DNA of 64,000 nucleotides, taken from positions 67,001 to 131,000 of the forward strand of contig NZ_JAFKMA010000003.1 in the NCBI RefSeq assembly GCF_017304635.1. Direction: 5' to 3'. The notes beneath the pieces were generated by a model. The model did no database searches. It worked only from the letters and a program-made list of their open reading frames with translations, and had not been told where the DNA came from. Of this stretch, positions 44,062-52,760 are shown piece after piece. This stretch comes from Sphingomonas sp. GTDB lineage: Bacteria; Pseudomonadota; Alphaproteobacteria; Sphingomonadales; Sphingomonadaceae. The position numbers were made by a program, and so were the translations under genes. The first letter of the stretch is position 1. Each line of letters opens with the position of its first letter.

Positions 44062-46731
44062 TCAAGCCTCCCGCTTGCTCAGCGCGGCCTGGGCCGCCGC
44101 CAGACGCGCGATCGGCACGCGGTACGGCGACGCCGACACATAGTTCAGCCCGACCTGTTCGCAGAACGCGATCGACGCGGGGTCGCCGCCATGCTCGCCG
44201 CAGATGCCCAGCTTGATGTCGGGGCGCGTGGCGCGGCCGCGATCGGCGGCGATCTCGATCAGTTCGCCGACGCCCTCGACGTCGAGGCTGACGAACGGGT
44301 CCTTGGCATAGATGCCCTGCTCGACATAGGCCGACAGGAAGCGCGCGGCGTCGTCGCGGCTGACGCCCAAAGCGGTCTGGGTCAGGTCGTTGGTGCCGAA
44401 CGAGAAGAACTCGCCGACCTCGGCAATCTCGGCGGCGCGCAAGGCGGCGCGGGGCAGCTCGATCATCGTGCCGACCAGATAGTCGATCCGCGTGCCGGTT
44501 TCCGCGAACACCGCTTCGGCCGCCTTGTCGACCACCGCCTTCATCAGTTCCAGCTCGCGCCGCGTCGCGACCAGCGGGATCATGATCTCGGGCACCGGCG
44601 CCTCGGGCATGCCGACCGCTGCCTCGAAGATCGCGCGCGCCTGCATCTCGTAGATTTCGGGATAGGTCACGCCCAGCCGGCACCCGCGATGACCGAGCAT
44701 CGGGTTGAATTCGTGCAGTTCGGCGGCGCGGCGCTTGAGCGTATCGACTGCGACCCCGGCGGCCGACGCGACTTCGGCGAACTCGGCCTCCTCGTGCGGC
44801 AGGAATTCGTGGAGCGGCGGATCGAGCAGGCGGATGGTGACGGGAAGCCCGGCCATCACCGCGAAAATCTCCGCGAAATCCTTGCGCTGTTCGGGGAGCA
44901 GCTTGTCGAGCGCCACGCGGCGCCCCTTCTCGTCCTCGGCCAGGATCATCTGGCGCACCGCGGTGATCCGCGCGGCGTCGAAGAACATGTGCTCGGTGCG
45001 GCACAGCCCGATGCCTTCGGCACCGAATTCGCGCGCGGTGCGGGCGTCGAGCGGAGTCTCGGCGTTGGCGCGCACCTTCAGCCGGCGGACGGCGTCGGCC
45101 CAGGCCATCAGCGTGCCGAAATCGCCGGCCAGTTCAGGCTGCACGGTCGGGACTTCGCCCGCCATCACTTCGCCGCTCGCGCCGTCGATGGTGATGACGT
45201 CGCCTTCGTTGAGCTCGCGCGTCTGCCCGCCGATCGCGACTCGCATCAACCGGGCCTTGGCGTCGATCGCCAGCGCGCCGGCGCCCGACACGCATGGCCG
45301 GCCCATGCCGCGCGCCACGACGGCGGCGTGGCTGGTCATGCCGCCGCGCGCGGTCAGGATGCCCTTCGCCGCATGCATGCCGTGAATGTCCTCGGGGCTG
45401 GTCTCGGTACGGACCAGGATCACGGCATCGCCCGCCGCGGCACGCTTTTCCGCGGTGTCGGCGTCGAACACGATCTTGCCACTCGCCGCCCCGGGCGACG
45501 CGGGTAGCCCGCGCGTCAGCACGTCGCGCGTCGCCTTCGGGTCGAGCGTCGGGTGGAGCAGCTGGTCGAGCGCCTGCGGCTCGACTCGCGCGATCGCTTC
45601 CTCGCGAGTGATGAGGCCCTGCTCCGCCATCTCCACCGCGATCTTCAGCGCGGCCTTGGCGGTGCGCTTGCCCGAGCGCGTCTGCAACATCCACAGTTTG
45701 CCGCGTTCGACGGTGAACTCGATGTCCTGCATGTCGCGGTAGTGCGTCTCCAGCGTATCGAACACGCCGGCGAGCTCGCCATAGACTTCGGGCAACGCCT
45801 CTTCCATCGACAGCGGCTTGGCGCCCGCCGCCTCGCGCGCGGCCTTGGTCAGATATTGCGGCGTGCGGATGCCGGCGACGACATCCTCACCCTGCGCGTT
45901 GATGAGGAACTCGCCGTAATAGGCATTGTCGCCCTTGGCCGGGTCACGCGTGAAGGCGACGCCCGTGGCCGACGTGTCGCCCATATTGCCGAACACCATC
46001 GCCTGGACGTTGACCGCGGTGCCCCACGACGCCGGGATGTCGTTGAGCCGACGATAGACCTTCGCCCGTTCCGACTGCCACGACCCGAAAACCGCGCCGA
46101 TCGCGCCCCACAACTGGTCGTGGACGTCCTGCGGGAACGGCTTGTCCCACTGCTCGACCACCAGCGCCTTGTACTGGTCGACCAGCGCGCGCCAGTCGGC
46201 GGCGGTCATGTCGGTGTCGAGGTAATAGCCCTTGTCTTCTTTGGCGATCTCCAGCGCTTCCTCGAACGCGCCGTGGTCGAGTTCGAGCACCACGTCCGAA
46301 TACATCTGGATGAAGCGGCGATAGCTGTCCCACGCGAACCGCTCGTCGCCCGATGCCTGCGCCAGCCCCTCGACCGTTTCGTCGTTGAGCCCCAGGTTGA
46401 GCACCGTGTCCATCATTCCCGGCATCGACGCCCGCGCGCCGGAGCGAACCGAGACGAGCAGCGGATCGGCCGGGTCGCCGAACCGCTTGCCGGTCACGCC
46501 TTCGATATGCGCGATGCCGTTCGCAACCTCGGCCGTCAGGCTGTCGGGGAACGCGCCGCCCTCGTCGTAATAGCGCGTGCACATCGCGGTCGAGATGGTG
46601 AAGCCCGGCGGCACCGGCAGGCCAATCGACGCCATCTCCGCCAGGTTCGCGCCCTTGCCGCCGAGGAGGTTCTTATCACCCTTCCCCCCATCCGAAACCC
46701 CGCCGCCGAAGCGATACACATATTGAGTCAT
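44062..46731 (-). CDS. ppdK: Pyruvate, phosphate dikinase
   Basis: 889 residues, normal length. Three domains are clear: N-terminal ATP-grasp (LLGGKGANLAEMASIGLPVP), central phosphohistidine domain with GGMTSHAAVVARGMGRPCV, and the C-terminal PEP/pyruvate TIM barrel (GIGLCRTEHMFF, GEHGGDPASI). It interconverts pyruvate and PEP using ATP and phosphate. No regulator gene sits beside it. It lies 71 bp downstream of glyS on the same strand. Confidence 0.95.
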   Translation of the reverse strand: MTQYVYRFGGGVSDGGKGDKNLLGGKGANLAEMASIGLPVPPGFTISTAMCTRYYDEGGAFPDSLTAEVANGIAHIEGVTGKRFGDPADPLLVSVRSGARASMPGMMDTVLNLGLNDETVEGLAQASGDERFAWDSYRRFIQMYSDVVLELDHGAFEEALEIAKEDKGYYLDTDMTAADWRALVDQYKALVVEQWDKPFPQDVHDQLWGAIGAVFGSWQSERAKVYRRLNDIPASWGTAVNVQAMVFGNMGDTSATGVAFTRDPAKGDNAYYGEFLINAQGEDVVAGIRTPQYLTKAAREAAGAKPLSMEEALPEVYGELAGVFDTLETHYRDMQDIEFTVERGKLWMLQTRSGKRTAKAALKIAVEMAEQGLITREEAIARVEPQALDQLLHPTLDPKATRDVLTRGLPASPGAASGKIVFDADTAEKRAAAGDAVILVRTETSPEDIHGMHAAKGILTARGGMTSHAAVVARGMGRPCVSGAGALAIDAKARLMRVAIGGQTRELNEGDVITIDGASGEVMAGEVPTVQPELAGDFGTLMAWADAVRRLKVRANAETPLDARTAREFGAEGIGLCRTEHMFFDAARITAVRQMILAEDEKGRRVALDKLLPEQRKDFAEIFAVMAGLPVTIRLLDPPLHEFLPHEEAEFAEVASAAGVAVDTLKRRAAELHEFNPMLGHRGCRLGVTYPEIYEMQARAIFEAAVGMPEAPVPEIMIPLVATRRELELMKAVVDKAAEAVFAETGTRIDYLVGTMIELPRAALRAAEIAEVGEFFSFGTNDLTQTALGVSRDDAARFLSAYVEQGIYAKDPFVSLDVEGVGELIEIAADRGRATRPDIKLGICGEHGGDPASIAFCEQVGLNYVSASPYRVPIARLAAAQAALSKREA

Positions 46732-46802
46732 CGTCGTCCTCTAGATGTTTGTTGTCGCCGGGGAGGCAGGGTCAAACTTGACAAACTTGACGGGGGTAGC
46801 GG

Positions 46803-47063
46803 CTATCCCTCGATCTTCGAGAAATCGGCCACTGCATGGACCGCGTCGCGCACACGCGCCAGCAGCGCCAGCCGCGCCGCGCGTTTGGCCGGATCCGGGT
46901 CGTTCACGGTCACGCTGTCAAAGAACGCATCGATCGGCGCACGGAGCGTCGCGAGCGCCGCCATCGCCGCCGCGAAATCCTCCGCCCGCACCGCATCGGC
47001 GGCGGCGGGCTCGGCGGCATCGAGCGCGGCGATCAGGGCAGCTTCGGCGATTTCGGGCGTGTA
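46803..47063 (-). pseudogene. glyS: Displaced 3' end of glyS (out of frame)
   Basis: Translated from 47063 this frame gives [20 protein letters not shown] and ends with [16 protein letters not shown]...VADFSKIEG, the normal C-terminus of GlyS (the DALR-type anticodon-binding end). It is in a different reading frame from the main glyS ORF because a 41-bp palindromic insert (47064-47104) is not a multiple of three. With one more base in the insert, the frames would join. No start codon is evident, so it needs frameshifting to be expressed, or is dead. Confidence 0.8.
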
Positions 47064-49141
47064 GGAAAGCCCCGAATCCCCTCTCCCAGTGGGAGAGGGG
47101 AATACCCCTCCTTCTTCAGGATATTCGCCGCGCGCTTGTACCCGGCGAGCAGGTTCGCCCCGTCCTCGGTCCCGACGAACGCCTGCAACGCCCGGACGCG
47201 TGCGAGCAGCCGGACGAGATCGTCCTCCCCCCCAAGCGCGAACACCGCGTCGATCAGGTCGTGACGGACCCCGGCCTCGCGTTGCTGGACCTTGAGGCGG
47301 TCGGCGAAGAAATCGAGCAGGTCCTCGACGACCACTCGACGCCTTTTAAGTAGTTCTGTTTCCGCTTTGATGTTTGCAGAGGCATCGCCCAGGACTTTGT
47401 CCGAGGCTTCCTTGCCCAAACGACCGTCATGTCGATATTCTTTAGCGAACTGAACTTTCTCTAGCGCCACATCCAGACCCGAGCCGAGTTCATGCACTCT
47501 GGCGAGCGCGGCTACGACTGCGGTTTTCAGAGAAAAGCGAAGGTCAGACTTCAAGACTGTAGACAAAATACCAAGCGCCGACCGCCGAAGCGCGAAGGGG
47601 TCTTTGGAACCACTGGGCTTGAAATCGGCCCAAAAAAAGCTGGCGATCGTATCCAGCTTGTCCGCCAGCGACACCGCCACGGTCACCGGCGCGGTGGGCA
47701 CGTCATCCCCCTGCCCGACCGGCTTGTAGTGATCGCGGATCGCTTCCGCGACCGCCGCGTCCTCGCCCTGCGCGGCGGCGTAATAGCCGCCCATCAGGCC
47801 CTGCAATTCGGGGAACTCGCCGACCATGCCGGTGACAAGGTCGGCCTTGGCCAGCCGAGCGGCGCGTTCGGCCTGGTCGGCCAATACCCCTCTCCCCTCG
47901 GGAGAGGGGCGAGGCGCGACAGCGCCGAGGGGTGAGGGCTGGGTCGAACCGCTGGCCGTTTCGACCCGGCCCTCACCCCGCGCGCCTGACGGCGCTTTCC
48001 CCTCTCCCAAGGGAAGAGGGGAAATGATCCCCGCCTCGACCAGCCAGCGCGCCAGCTTCGCGACACGATCGACCTTGTCGGCGACGGTGCCCAATTTCTC
48101 GTGGAACACGATCTTCGCGAGCTTCTCCGCCTGCTCCGCGAGCGGCACTTTCAGGTCGGTCTCGTAGAAGAAGCGCGCGTCGCTCAGCCGCGCGGCGAGC
48201 ACCTTGCGGTTGCCCTCGACGATCTTCATGCCCCCATCCGCCGCGTCGATATTGGCGACGCAGACGAACGCGTTGGCCAGTTTGCCCGACGCATCACGGC
48301 AGACGAAATACTTCTGGTTCACCCGCGCGGTGAGCTGGATCACCTCCGGCGGCACGTCGAGGAACGCCGCGTCGAAGCGGCCGAGCAGCGGCACCGGCCA
48401 TTCGGTCAGCCCGGCATTCTCCGCCACCAGCCCCTCGTCGGGGATCAGCGCGAGCCCCGCCGTCGCGGCCAGCGCCGTCGCGCGGTCGCGGACGATCGCG
48501 CGGCGCTCGTCCTGATCGACGATGACATGGCACGCGCGCAGTTTCTCGGCATAGTCCGCCGCCGATCCGATCGTGATCGCACCCGGATGATGGAAGCGGT
48601 GGCCGAGCGTTGCGGCGCCCGAGGTGACGCCGGCGATCTCGACCGGCACCACGTCTTCGCCCAGCAACGCGACGATGCCGTGGAGCGGCCGCACCCAGCG
48701 CAGGCTTTCCGTGCTGAGCGACGCCGCGCCCCAGCGCATCGACTTCGGCCAAGGGAAGCCGCGGACGATAGCCGGGATCGCCTCCGCCAGCACGTCGCGG
48801 GTCCCGCGGCCGGGCTTGTCGATCACGGCGTAGAGCACGCCGTCGCGCTCGACCAGCTGGTCGGCGGTCAGCCCGGTCTTGCGCAGGAACCCGTCGAGCG
48901 CCTGCGGCGGAGCCCCGACGCGCGGGCCCTTCACCTCGTCGCTGATGGCGGCGGTCTCGGCCGGCAGATCGCGCGCGATCAGCGCGAGCCGGCGCGGCGT
49001 CGCGAACGTCTCGATCGCGCCCGCCTTCAGCCCCGCCTTGTCGAGTTCGCCCGCGAACAACCGCGCGAGATCGTCCCGCGCCTTGTCCTGCATCCGCGCC
49101 GGGATTTCCTCGCACCGCAATTCGAGCAGGAAGTCGGTCAT
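47033..49141 (-). CDS. glyS: Glycyl-tRNA synthetase beta subunit with two palindrome insertions
   Basis: 702 residues as read. It starts [20 protein letters not shown] and has the family core [19 protein letters not shown] and [15 protein letters not shown]. Two oddities: residues about 373-419 (from [10 protein letters not shown] to PSPEGRG) are encoded by an in-frame palindromic element, and after residue about 677 a second insert shifts the frame, replacing the true C-terminus with about 25 aberrant residues. The stretch 47340-47640 is AT-rich relative to the gene. It pairs with glyQ, and is coupled to the DUF559 gene (ATGA). Confidence 0.9.
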   Translation of the reverse strand: MTDFLLELRCEEIPARMQDKARDDLARLFAGELDKAGLKAGAIETFATPRRLALIARDLPAETAAISDEVKGPRVGAPPQALDGFLRKTGLTADQLVERDGVLYAVIDKPGRGTRDVLAEAIPAIVRGFPWPKSMRWGAASLSTESLRWVRPLHGIVALLGEDVVPVEIAGVTSGAATLGHRFHHPGAITIGSAADYAEKLRACHVIVDQDERRAIVRDRATALAATAGLALIPDEGLVAENAGLTEWPVPLLGRFDAAFLDVPPEVIQLTARVNQKYFVCRDASGKLANAFVCVANIDAADGGMKIVEGNRKVLAARLSDARFFYETDLKVPLAEQAEKLAKIVFHEKLGTVADKVDRVAKLARWLVEAGIISPLPLGEGKAPSGARGEGRVETASGSTQPSPLGAVAPRPSPEGRGVLADQAERAARLAKADLVTGMVGEFPELQGLMGGYYAAAQGEDAAVAEAIRDHYKPVGQGDDVPTAPVTVAVSLADKLDTIASFFWADFKPSGSKDPFALRRSALGILSTVLKSDLRFSLKTAVVAALARVHELGSGLDVALEKVQFAKEYRHDGRLGKEASDKVLGDASANIKAETELLKRRRVVVEDLLDFFADRLKVQQREAGVRHDLIDAVFALGGEDDLVRLLARVRALQAFVGTEDGANLLAGYKRAANILKKEGYSPLPLGEGIRGFPTRPKSPKLP
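47064..47104. repeat. 41-bp palindromic insert near the 3' end of glyS
   Basis: It contains a perfect 11-bp stem (CCCCTCTCCCA/TGGGAGAGGGG, 47078-47100) with a one-base centre. Removing the 41 bases would join the codons GAG GGG directly to TAC ACG, giving the expected GlyS C-terminus. Same terminal hairpin type as the larger element at 47887-48022. Confidence 0.85.
47887..48022. repeat. Composite REP doublet inside the glyS coding sequence
   Basis: Order on the plus strand: hairpin CCCCTCTCCC-ctc-GGGAGAGGGG; small hairpin GGCGC-gaca-GCGCC; arm GGGGTGAGGGC and GGGTCGAA; 11-base centre; mirrored TTCGACCC and GCCCTCACCCC; hairpin GCGCC/GGCGC; hairpin TCCCCTCTCCC-aa-GGGAAGAGGGGA. The whole is one large inverted repeat of about 136 bp. 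It leaves glyS in frame. Confidence 0.92.
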
Positions 49142-49602
49142 ACATCCTCCCCGTTCACGGGGAGGGGGACCATGCCGGAGGCATGGTGGAGGGGGCGGGC
49201 CGCGAACGCCACGATCGATTGCGCCGCTTCGTCGGCATCGCGGAGGACATCGGCGGCGGGAACGCGCAAAATCCGATAGCCCTGCCGCTCCAACCCGATC
49301 GTTCGCTCGACATCCCGCTGCGGCCGGTCGCCCATGTCATGCGCCGCCCCATCCACCTCGATCACCAATTTCGCGGCGGCGCAGTAGAAGTCGGCGCGAT
49401 AACGACCGATCGGATGTTGCTTGCGAAAGGCGATGCCCTGCGGCGAACCCTTGAGTCGCTGCCACAACAGCACCTCGGGCAAGCTCATGGCGCGGCGAGC
49501 CTTGCGGGCCTCATATACTTCGGGCCGGCGGAGCGAGGGCGAACCCCCTCCGGCGCTTCGCGCCACCTCCCCGTCCCGGGGAGGATTTTGGATAGCCGCC
49601 AT
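49138..49602 (-). CDS. DUF559 (Vsr-like PD-(D/E)XK) endonuclease between glyQ and glyS
   Basis: 154 residues. The DUF559 core has SLPEVLLWQRLKG, FRKQHPIGRYRADFYC and LVIEVDGAAHD with likely catalytic Asp71, Glu82 and Asp84, as in very-short-patch-repair-type nucleases. Both ends of the protein (NPPRDGEVARSAGGG; PLHHASGMVPLPVNGED) are encoded by the inverted halves of a palindromic element (49146-49195 and 49544-49584). ATG overlaps the glyQ stop (TGATG), stop overlaps the glyS ATG (ATGA). It has no role in glycine charging; it looks like a cargo or mobilising gene. Confidence 0.85.
   Translation of the reverse strand: MAAIQNPPRDGEVARSAGGGSPSLRRPEVYEARKARRAMSLPEVLLWQRLKGSPQGIAFRKQHPIGRYRADFYCAAAKLVIEVDGAAHDMGDRPQRDVERTIGLERQGYRILRVPAADVLRDADEAAQSIVAFAARPLHHASGMVPLPVNGEDV
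49146..49195. repeat. Right half of the palindromic element bracketing the DUF559 gene
   Basis: On the plus strand: terminal hairpin CCTCCCCG-ttca-CGGGGAGG (49146-49165), second hairpin CCATGCC/GGCATGG (49170-49186) and tract GGAGGGGG (49188-49195). It mirrors the left half at 49544-49584 about 350 bp away. It lies at the glyS start and encodes the DUF559 C-terminal tail. Confidence 0.88.
49544..49584. repeat. Left half of the palindromic element bracketing the DUF559 gene
   Basis: On the plus strand: tract CCCCCTCC (49544-49551), small hairpin GGCGC-ttc-GCGCC (49552-49564) and terminal hairpin CCTCCCCG-tcc-CGGGGAGG (49566-49584). It has the same order of parts as a half of the glyS element at 47887-48022. 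It encodes the N-terminal segment of the DUF559 protein. Confidence 0.88.
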
Positions 49603-50513
49603 CACGCCGCGCTCCAGCCGGGATAGCACGCCTGCCAGCCGGCCGCGTTCTTCTCCATCCACGCGGCGCATGCACCCTTCGCGAGGTCGCGGACGCGGCC
49701 GATATAGGCCTGGCGTTCGGCGACGGAGATCACGCCGCGCGCGTTCAGCAGGTTGAAGATGTGGCTCGCCTCGATCGCCTGTTCGTAGGCCGGGATCGGG
49801 AGGTTGTGCGCCAGGCAATTCTCGCACTCCGCCGCCGCCTTGCGGAACAGGTCGAACAGCGTCTCGGTGTCGGCGACCTCGAAGTTCCAGGTCGACATCT
49901 CGACTTCGTTCTCGTGGAACACGTCGCCATAGGTCACGCCCCTCTGACCTTTTGGGGCATCGTTGAACGCCAGGTCGTACACGCTGTCCTTGCTCTGGAT
50001 GTACAGCGCGAGGCGTTCGAGGCCGTAGGTCAATTCGCCTGCGACCGGCTTGCAGTCGAACCCGCCCATCTGCTGGAAATAGGTGAACTGCGTGACTTCC
50101 ATCCCGTCGCACCACACTTCCCAGCCGAGCCCCCAGGCGCCGAGCGTCGGGCTTTCCCAATCGTCCTCGACGAAGCGGATATCGTGGTTGGCGGTGTCGA
50201 TACCGATCGCCTGCAAGCTGCCGAGATACAGGTCCTGCAAATCGGGCGGGCTCGGCTTCAGGATGACCTGATACTGGTAGTAATGCTGGAGCCGGTTCGG
50301 GTTCTCGCCGTAGCGGCCGTCGGTCGGGCGGCGGCACGGCTGGACGAAGGCAGCGTTCCACGGCTCCGGCCCCAGCGCACGAAGCGTCGTAGCGGTATGG
50401 AACGTCCCCGCCCCCATCCGCATGTCATAGGGTTGCAGGATCAGGCAGCCGCGCGCGCTCCAATAGTCATGGAGCGTCAGGATCATGCGCTGGAAGGAAA
50501 GCGGCTGGGTCAT
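49602..50513 (-). CDS. glyQ: Glycyl-tRNA synthetase alpha subunit
   Basis: 303 residues from the ATG at 50513 ([20 protein letters not shown]). Family motifs include [39 protein letters not shown] and [20 protein letters not shown]. It forms the alpha2beta2 enzyme with GlyS. An upstream in-frame ATG at 50558 adds 15 residues not expected in the family. The stop overlaps the DUF559 start. Confidence 0.95.
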   Translation of the reverse strand: MTQPLSFQRMILTLHDYWSARGCLILQPYDMRMGAGTFHTATTLRALGPEPWNAAFVQPCRRPTDGRYGENPNRLQHYYQYQVILKPSPPDLQDLYLGSLQAIGIDTANHDIRFVEDDWESPTLGAWGLGWEVWCDGMEVTQFTYFQQMGGFDCKPVAGELTYGLERLALYIQSKDSVYDLAFNDAPKGQRGVTYGDVFHENEVEMSTWNFEVADTETLFDLFRKAAAECENCLAHNLPIPAYEQAIEASHIFNLLNARGVISVAERQAYIGRVRDLAKGACAAWMEKNAAGWQACYPGWSAA

Positions 50514-50616
50514 ATTGCGGTTGCGAACGCCTCTGGCGCAGGGGTGGCGAACGGTCAATGGCGCGGAAAGCGGTTACGGTATGCAGTGACCCCAAATGAC
50601 GCCCCTCAAGTCATGC

Positions 50617-50687
50617 GCCTCCCCGGCGAAGGCCGGGGTCCAGTATCGGGCGGCTCGCAACTGGACCCCGGCATTCGCCGGGGAGGC
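50617..50687. repeat. REP doublet upstream of the TraB/GumN genes
   Basis: Mirror layout GCCTCCCCGGC-gaag-GCCGGGG-TCCAGT ... ACTGGA-CCCCGGC-attc-GCCGGGGAGGC. The right part (gctcgcaactggacccc) closely matches the copy at 54576-54640 (gctcacaactggacccc). It lies in the divergent region between glyQ and the TraB/GumN gene. Confidence 0.88.
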
Positions 50688-50794
50688 AGTAAAAGTATGG
50701 CATGTTCGATCTGGTAGCACGACGCTCTTGGTGATCGCCGTGCGACTTCCTATTGATGCCTCGCGCGGCGTTTCGCGCGATTTCAGGGATCATC

Positions 50795-51700
50795 ATGCTC
50801 CGCAAACTGCTGTTGCTGCTCGGCCTGACCGCCACCCTCGGTGCCGCCGCCCAGACCCCGGCCACCGCGCCCGTCAAGCCGCCGGTCAAGATGGTCGATG
50901 CCGACCCGGCCTTGTGGGTGGTGAAGGACAAGGACACGACGATCTACCTGTTCGGGACGATCCACGTGCTGAAGCCGGGGCTGAGCTGGTTCGACGAGGC
51001 GGTGAAGGCGGCGTTCGACAAGAGCGACACGCTGGTACTCGAAATGGTCCAGCCGGACACCGCGACGATGCAGAAATACGTGATGGCGAAGGCGTTCGAT
51101 CCGACCGGCAAGCCGCTGCCCGATCGCCTGTCGCCGAAGACGCGGCCGGTCTATCTGAAGGCGCTAGCCGAGTACGGTCTACCCGCGCCGCTGTTCGACC
51201 ATGCGCGCCCGTGGTTCGTCGCGACCAACCTGTCGATCGTGCCGCTGCTGAAGCTCGGCTACGACCCGGCGCAAGGGCCGGAGACGGTGCTGACCAAGGC
51301 GGCGGCGGCGAGCCACAAGCCGGTCGAGGGGCTGGAGACCGCGGAGCAGCAGATCGGCTTCCTCGCCAACCTGCCCGAACCGATCCAGATGAAGTTCCTG
51401 GAGGGCACGATCAAGGACCTGCCCAAGACCGGCAAGACGATCGGTCAGATGGTCGACGCCTGGTCCCACGGCAATCCGGCCAAGCTCGGCGCGCTGCTCA
51501 ACGAAGGGATGGACACGCCCGAACTGGCGAAGACGCTGCTGTACGATCGCAACGCACGCTGGGCGACGTGGATCAAGGCGCGGATGGCGAAGCCGGGGAC
51601 GGTGTTCGTCGCGGTCGGCGCGGGGCATCTGGCCGGGCCGAAGAGCGTGATCGCCTTGCTGAAGGCACGCGGCCTCACGGCCAAGCGCATCGCTTATTGA
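50795..51700 (+). CDS. TraB/GumN family protein, first copy
   Basis: 301 residues with a signal peptide (MLRKLLLLLGLTATLGAAAQ). The family's paired motifs are present: TTIYLFGTIHVLKPG (about residues 47-61) with the GxxH element, and the C-terminal FVAVGAGHLAGPKSVI. Members are exported proteins thought to be haem-like or protease-related; function unclear. It is followed at 3 bp by a paralogue. Confidence 0.87.
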   Translation: MLRKLLLLLGLTATLGAAAQTPATAPVKPPVKMVDADPALWVVKDKDTTIYLFGTIHVLKPGLSWFDEAVKAAFDKSDTLVLEMVQPDTATMQKYVMAKAFDPTGKPLPDRLSPKTRPVYLKALAEYGLPAPLFDHARPWFVATNLSIVPLLKLGYDPAQGPETVLTKAAAASHKPVEGLETAEQQIGFLANLPEPIQMKFLEGTIKDLPKTGKTIGQMVDAWSHGNPAKLGALLNEGMDTPELAKTLLYDRNARWATWIKARMAKPGTVFVAVGAGHLAGPKSVIALLKARGLTAKRIAY

Positions 51701-51702
51701 GC

Positions 51703-52533
51703 GTGGCACGGTTGCGCCGCCTGATCGCGATGCTGGCGGGCGTGCTGGCGCTCGCCGCGTGCAGCGTGGCGGACGATTCGGCGCGGCCGCCGCTGTGGAA
51801 GGCGACGAAGGACGGCACGACCGTGTGGCTGCTCGGCGGCATGCACCTGTTGCCGCCCGGGACCGACTGGCGCGGCGGCGCGGTGGGTGCGGCGATCGCG
51901 TCGGCCGATACGCTGGTGCTGGAGAGCGACCCGGGCGACACTGCGGGTTTCGACGCGATCGCCAAGGACCCGTCGTTGCCGCCGCTCGCCAAGCGCATCG
52001 AGCCGACCCGCGCCGATACGCTCGACCAGGCGATCGCGCGGACCGGCCAGCCGGCGGGGGCGTTCGATGCCTACAAGGATTGGGCGGCGGCGGTGATGCT
52101 CGGCGTCGGCGATGCGCAGGATGCCGGCGCGACCGCGCAGGACGGGGTCGACGCGGTGCTGTGGCAGGCATTCGCCGGCAAGAAGCGCGTCGCGCTGGAG
52201 GGGCCGGGCGCGCAGGTCCGCGTGCTCGACCTGCTGCCCCCGCAACTCCAGCATCGCATGCTCGACGAAGCGCTCGACGGACCGCGTTACGAAGCCGTGC
52301 TCGGCGCGTGGCGCGACGGCGACGTGGCGGCGCTCGACAAGGCCGGGCCGTCGAAGGAACTCCGCCCGTTCCTGGTCACCGCCGCCAGCCACCGCTGGGC
52401 CGACCGAATCGCGCGCGCGGTGGGAGGAAACGAGACGCTGCTGGTCGCGGTCGGGGCAGGACATGTGGTGGGGAAGGATTCGCTGATCGACTTACTGAAA
52501 GCGAAAGGGTTCACGATCGAGCGCTTACAATAG
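51703..52533 (+). CDS. TraB/GumN family lipoprotein, second copy
   Basis: 276 residues from a GTG at 51703 (or ATG at 51730). A lipoprotein signal (LAGVLALAAC) precedes the same two motifs as its neighbour: VWLLGGMHLLPPG near the N-terminus and LLVAVGAGHVVGKDSLID near the C-terminus. Sequence between them has diverged strongly. The two-base gap suggests a tandem duplication kept as an operon. Confidence 0.85.
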   Translation: MARLRRLIAMLAGVLALAACSVADDSARPPLWKATKDGTTVWLLGGMHLLPPGTDWRGGAVGAAIASADTLVLESDPGDTAGFDAIAKDPSLPPLAKRIEPTRADTLDQAIARTGQPAGAFDAYKDWAAAVMLGVGDAQDAGATAQDGVDAVLWQAFAGKKRVALEGPGAQVRVLDLLPPQLQHRMLDEALDGPRYEAVLGAWRDGDVAALDKAGPSKELRPFLVTAASHRWADRIARAVGGNETLLVAVGAGHVVGKDSLIDLLKAKGFTIERLQ

Positions 52534-52540
52534 CAGCGAA

Positions 52541-52619
52541 GTGGGCAGCGGGTGGGACTTGAACCACACATGCTTCCGGATTGCCCGGTGCACTCTCCAG
52601 TTGTGCTACCACTGCCCAC
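52541..52619 (-). tRNA. tRNA-like sequence, non-canonical
   Basis: On the minus strand an 11-bp outer stem (GTGGGCAGTGG with CCGCTGCCCAC, one G-T pair) encloses TA, a D-arm-like GCAC-AACTGGAGA-GTGC, a CCGG/CCGG hairpin and a standard T-loop TTCAAGT with neighbouring GTGG/CCCAC. The anticodon-position hairpin has only a 5-base loop and the T-stem needs a bulge, so no anticodon can be assigned. It is tRNA-derived or an unusual tRNA rather than a normal one. Confidence 0.35.
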
Positions 52620-52760
52620 GCCGAGCTAACACAACTGGCCGATTGGTGACAGACACCTTGCCTCCCCCGCCCCCTTCCGCTACAGGCGCGCGCTTCCGCG
52701 GCGTGGTCATCCCTGGAGGCGTGGCGCGGAAATCACGAACCAGCATTTCGGAGCAAGACA

